Below are positions 61,401 through 64,000 of a DNA stretch of 64,000 bases, one piece after another (position 1 is the stretch's first letter; each line of letters opens with the position of its first letter). Made by a program: the position numbers and the translations under genes. Location: positions 4,030,001 to 4,094,000 of the forward strand of contig NZ_JAFQ01000004.1 of NCBI RefSeq assembly GCF_000526215.1. Direction: 5' to 3'. Source of the DNA: Nocardia sp. BMG51109 (lineage in GTDB: Bacteria > Actinomycetota > Actinomycetes > Mycobacteriales > Mycobacteriaceae). Below the pieces are notes generated by a model. That model was not told the DNA's origin and did no database searches. It worked only from the letters and a program-made list of their open reading frames with translations.

Positions 61401-64000
61401 ACGGTGCTCGTGCCCGGCGCCGCGCTGGTCGAGTCGACCCTGACGGCCGCCGCGGAGGTGGGCTGCCCGGTGTTGGACGAACTGGTGCTCGAGGCGCCCC
61501 TGGTCCTCGGCGACGAGACTGCCCAGCGCATCCAGATCACCATCGGCCCGGCAGACGCGGACGGACGTCGTGAGGTCGCGATCTATTCTCACCCCGAGCT
61601 TGCGGAAGCGGAGGCGCCGGAGGTGACCAGGCACGCGCGCGGCTGGTTGGCCACGGATGCGCCGCCGCCCGAGCCCTTCCCGCGGCAGTGGCCGCCGCTC
61701 GGCGCGGAACCTGTTGCCGTGGCGGCTTTCTACGCGCGGCTCGCCGATATCGGGCTGGACTACGGACCCCTGTTCCAAGGCGTCGGAGCGGCCTGGCGCA
61801 GCGGTAACGAGGTCTACGCCGAGGTGTCGTTGCCCGAAGACGCCGGAGGCGGTGGCTTCGGCATCCATCCTGCGCTGTTCGACGCGGCATTGCATTGCGC
61901 GATGGTGGACAAGGACGCGAACTCGGCGCCGGAGTTGCCGTTCTCGTGGTCGGGAGTGCGACTCGGGCAGTCCGGCGCCGACCGAGTGTGGGTAAGGATC
62001 AGTGCCGCAGGCGAATCCGCGGTACGCGTCGATATCGTCGATGCCACCGGGGCTCCGGTGCTGGCGGTCGATGCCCTCACCCTTCGCGCGACGCACGCCG
62101 ATCAGCTCGGCCGCGCGGCGAACGGTGAGCAGGACTCCTTGTTCCAGCTCGACTGGGTCACGGTGACCGCACCGGCATCGCCGCCGGCGGAGATCGTGGT
62201 ATTGGGCGAATGTGCGTGCGCGGGTGCGCGGTTCACCGATCCGGACAGTCTGGAGCGGAGCATCGCGGAGGGGGCGGCAACGCCGGACGCGGTCCTCGTG
62301 TCGGTACCGGCGAACGACGACGGTTCCGCGGTGGTCCGCGCGCACACCGGCACCACGCATATGCTCGAGCTGACGCAGCGTCTGCTGGCGAGCGAACGGC
62401 TCGCCGGCATCAGACTCGTCGTGGTGACACGCAACGCGGTCGCGGCCGGCGCACGGATGCCGGACATCACCCAGTCCGCGATCTGGGGACTGGTACACAG
62501 TGCGCAATCCGAGCACCCGGACCGGTTGTTGCTCGTGGACCTCGACGACGGCGACGAACCGGACTGGAGTGCCCTTCTCGAACTGGACGAACCGCAGCTC
62601 GCTGTCCGTGACGGCGCGTTACTCGCGCCCCGGCTCGCCAGAGCCGGCCTGGCGGAAACCGAGGCGCCGTGGCGGTTGTCGACCACGGGCAAGGGGTCGC
62701 TGGAGAATCTGGCGATCGTGCCCGCCGACGGCGGACGGCCCCTGGGCGCCGACGAGGTTCGGATCGGTATCCGTGCGGCGGGACTGAACTTTCGTGACGT
62801 TCTCATCGCACTCGGCATGTACCCCGGTGATGCGCCGCTCGGCAGCGAGGCCGCGGGTGTGGTGCTCGAAGTCGGTTCCGGTGTCGGCGATCTCGCCCCG
62901 GGTGACCGCGTATTCGGCTTGATCCCCGACGCATTCGCCCCGATCGCGGTGGCCGACCGGCGCACGATCGTGCCGGTGCCGCGGTGCTTTTCCTTCACCG
63001 AGGCGGCGGCGGTTCCCGTGGTGTATCTGACCGCTTACTACGGTCTCGTCGATCTCGCCGGTCTGCGGGCGGGCGAGCGACTGCTGGTGCACGCCGCCGC
63101 CGGTGGCGTCGGCATGGCGGCGGTGCAACTGGCCCAGCACTTCGGCGCCGAGGTGTTCGCCACGGCGAGCACGCCCAAGCGGGATGCGGTGCGCGCCTTG
63201 GGGATTGCCGATGAGCGGATCTTCTCGTCGCGAGACCTGGACTTTCGTGATGCCGTGCTGCGGGCGACCGACGGCGCCGGTGTCGACGTGATACTCAACT
63301 CGCTGGCAGGCCGATTCGTCGATGCCACCCTGGAACTGCTGCCCCGGGGCGGCCGGTTCATCGAGATGGGCAAGACCGATATCCGCGATCCGGAGGTGGT
63401 CGCCCGCGACCATGCCGACGTGCGGTACCGGTCCTACGACCTGATCGAGGCGGGTCCGGAGCGGATCCAGCGGATGCTGACCGAGATAGTCGGGTTGTTC
63501 GAACAGGGCGTGCTCACGCCGTCGCCGATCCAGGCCTGGGACGTGCGACGCGGCCACGAGGCGTTCCGCTACCTGCGTGAGGGCCGCAACGTCGGCAAGG
63601 TGGTGCTGACCGTTCCCGCGCCACCGGATCCGGCCGGAACCGTCCTGATCACCGGCGGCACCGGAGGTTTGGGCGCACTGTTCGCCAAGCATCTGGTCGC
63701 CCGTCACGGTGCTCGGGAGTTGCTGCTGGTCAGTCGTCGCGGTGCGGCGGCCGAGGGGGTCGACGAGTTGGTCACCGAACTCGCGGAACTCGGCGCGAGG
63801 GTGCGGGTGGAAGCCTGCGACGTCTCCGATCGAGATCAGCTCGCCGCACTGCTGCGATCGGTGACGCGGCCGCTGACCGCGGTGATCCACACCGCGGGCG
63901 TGCTCGACGACAGCCTGGTCGAGTCGATGACCCCCGCCCAGCTCGAACGAGTGCTGCGCCCGAAACTCGATGCGGCACTGCACTTGCACGAGCTCACCGC
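58482..64000 (+). CDS. Type I modular polyketide synthase (KS-AT-DH-ER-KR, truncated at window edge)
   Basis: 1839 residues are visible, no stop. A charged N-terminal helix (1-36, [20 protein letters not shown]) looks like a class 1 docking domain that receives a chain from another subunit. KS about 37-465 ([10 protein letters not shown]210; [20 protein letters not shown]). AT about 568-870 (GHSQGE, S659; YASHS at 760, the pattern of methylmalonyl-CoA-specific ATs). DH about 925-1190 ([11 protein letters not shown]969; HPALFDAAL). ER about 1395-1700 ([26 protein letters not shown] at 1537). KR from about 1717 ([13 protein letters not shown]). A fully reducing module adding a methyl-branched saturated unit. 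GGAGGAG precedes the ATG. Product unknown. Confidence 0.93.
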   Translation, partial: MAADQNNDIVGALRRSIRETERLRRQNQQLLDRASEPLAIVGMSCRFPGGVGSPEELWELVAGGRDALSPFPGDRGWDLERLYHPDPDHPGTAYTREGGFVDGAGDFDADFFGVSPREALVMDPQQRLLLEGTWEALEDAGIDPMSLSGTDTGVFCGLMYADYQFGAGLSDRRPEIEGYLMIASAASVAAGRISYTFGFEGPAVSVDTACSASLVAIDQACTALRAGDCSLAVAGGVTVLARPNIFVEFSRQRGISPDGRCKSYAAAADGVGWGEGAGLLVLERLSDARRHGHRVLAVVRGSAVNQDGASNGLTAPNGPSQERVIRRALANSGLRAADIDAVDGHGTGTTLGDPIEVEALLATYGRERSNGPLRLGSVKSNIGHTQAAAGVASMIKMVMAMRHETLPPTLHVDSPSPHVEWDAGEIELLTEARKWSRNGRVRRAGVSSFGIGGTNAHLILEEAPPELGAPAATPGERPLSVVPVLISARGEAALRAQADRLRAYLIARPEVSLLDVGFSQVTTRAQLDRRAAVVATDRGSLLSGLRALSSGDPASNVVMGQAAGGKAVFVFPGQGAQWVGMAVELLASAPVFAEEIAACEAALSRHVDWRLGDVLRGMPGAPSLDRVDVVQPALFSVMVALARLWRSQGVEPVAVVGHSQGEIAAAYVAGALSLDDAARVVALRSRLIGEQLAGAGGMASIALAVERVEELIEPYGGRVSVAAVNGPAAVVVSGETQALDELLATCDRTEVRARRVAVDYASHSAQVESIEQELIELLATVEPATGRIPFYSTVVGEFIDTATLDAGYWYRNLRGRVGFEPAIRALADNRTNCFVEISPHPVLTMAVDETVQTTGSAGRIAVVGSLRRDEGGPERFALSLSEVHTAGIAVDWPGYFAETGAARVALPTYAFQRSRFWLLPGAAAGDVGAAGLGRVEHPILVAAVRVGDRDEWVFTGRISQQTHPWTRDHAVFGTVLVPGAALVESTLTAAAEVGCPVLDELVLEAPLVLGDETAQRIQITIGPADADGRREVAIYSHPELAEAEAPEVTRHARGWLATDAPPPEPFPRQWPPLGAEPVAVAAFYARLADIGLDYGPLFQGVGAAWRSGNEVYAEVSLPEDAGGGGFGIHPALFDAALHCAMVDKDANSAPELPFSWSGVRLGQSGADRVWVRISAAGESAVRVDIVDATGAPVLAVDALTLRATHADQLGRAANGEQDSLFQLDWVTVTAPASPPAEIVVLGECACAGARFTDPDSLERSIAEGAATPDAVLVSVPANDDGSAVVRAHTGTTHMLELTQRLLASERLAGIRLVVVTRNAVAAGARMPDITQSAIWGLVHSAQSEHPDRLLLVDLDDGDEPDWSALLELDEPQLAVRDGALLAPRLARAGLAETEAPWRLSTTGKGSLENLAIVPADGGRPLGADEVRIGIRAAGLNFRDVLIALGMYPGDAPLGSEAAGVVLEVGSGVGDLAPGDRVFGLIPDAFAPIAVADRRTIVPVPRCFSFTEAAAVPVVYLTAYYGLVDLAGLRAGERLLVHAAAGGVGMAAVQLAQHFGAEVFATASTPKRDAVRALGIADERIFSSRDLDFRDAVLRATDGAGVDVILNSLAGRFVDATLELLPRGGRFIEMGKTDIRDPEVVARDHADVRYRSYDLIEAGPERIQRMLTEIVGLFEQGVLTPSPIQAWDVRRGHEAFRYLREGRNVGKVVLTVPAPPDPAGTVLITGGTGGLGALFAKHLVARHGARELLLVSRRGAAAEGVDELVTELAELGARVRVEACDVSDRDQLAALLRSVTRPLTAVIHTAGVLDDSLVESMTPAQLERVLRPKLDAALHLHELT

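Noticed and set aside
60234..62516. 760-codon open frame on the minus strand opposite the PKS
   Set aside because: It is antisense to well-conserved AT and DH domains and shows no domain of its own.

Overview
The window is GC-rich actinobacterial DNA. Mycofactocin-type short-chain dehydrogenases, an F420-type (LLM) enzyme, an Ltp/DUF35 thiolase pair, many acyl-CoA enzymes, P450s and a modular type I polyketide synthase point to Mycobacteriales, most likely a Nocardia or close relative. The assignment rests on gene content and codon bias only, because no rRNA or tRNA gene is visible.

Bases 1-40 kb and 45-55.6 kb are almost entirely acyl-CoA catabolism: five CoA ligases, four acyl-CoA dehydrogenases, several crotonases, two thiolases, an Ltp-like thiolase with its DUF35 partner, four amidohydrolases, four SDRs, an aldehyde dehydrogenase, two P450s, a Rieske oxygenase, a rubredoxin with its reductase, a CoA transferase and a carboxyltransferase. 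Together these can activate a hydrophobic acid, hydroxylate or open it, and shorten it by beta-oxidation and retro-aldol steps. The substrate cannot be read from sequence; an alicyclic, terpenoid or steroid-like compound is an inference.

The transcription units of this region carry the same 17-bp inverted repeat, ACNGTA-N5-TACNGT, in their upstream DNA (14 sites listed, five of them perfect at all specified positions or nearly so). Two TetR regulators with identical recognition-helix sequence (1480-2322 and 16210-16983) lie inside the region, so it reads as one dispersed regulon. Layout of units: 295-4725 (-); 5049-5858 (+); 7333-10267 (+); 10432-11619 (-); 14257-19344 (-); 19473-20258 (-) divergent from 20394-23155 (+); 25427-36559 (+); 36769-39214 (-) divergent from 39294-41113 (+); 45428-48602 (-) divergent from 48811-52729 (+); 52842-55621 (+).

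Foreign or decayed material is interspersed: a Fic protein with a palindromic promoter (5.9-7.1 kb), an AbiE-type toxin-antitoxin pair (23.2-25.0 kb), and a patch at 41.2-45.2 kb with a divergent second methionyl-tRNA synthetase, an IS3-family element and gene fragments on either side. Other remnants are an AraC sensor domain without DNA-binding domain, an internally deleted crotonase, a CoA-transferase tail, and back-to-back C-terminal fragments of an LLM enzyme and a TetR regulator.

From 56.3 kb the content changes: an orphan histidine kinase, a type II thioesterase, and the start of a modular PKS (KS-AT-DH-ER-KR visible, methylmalonyl-type AT) that runs off the right edge.
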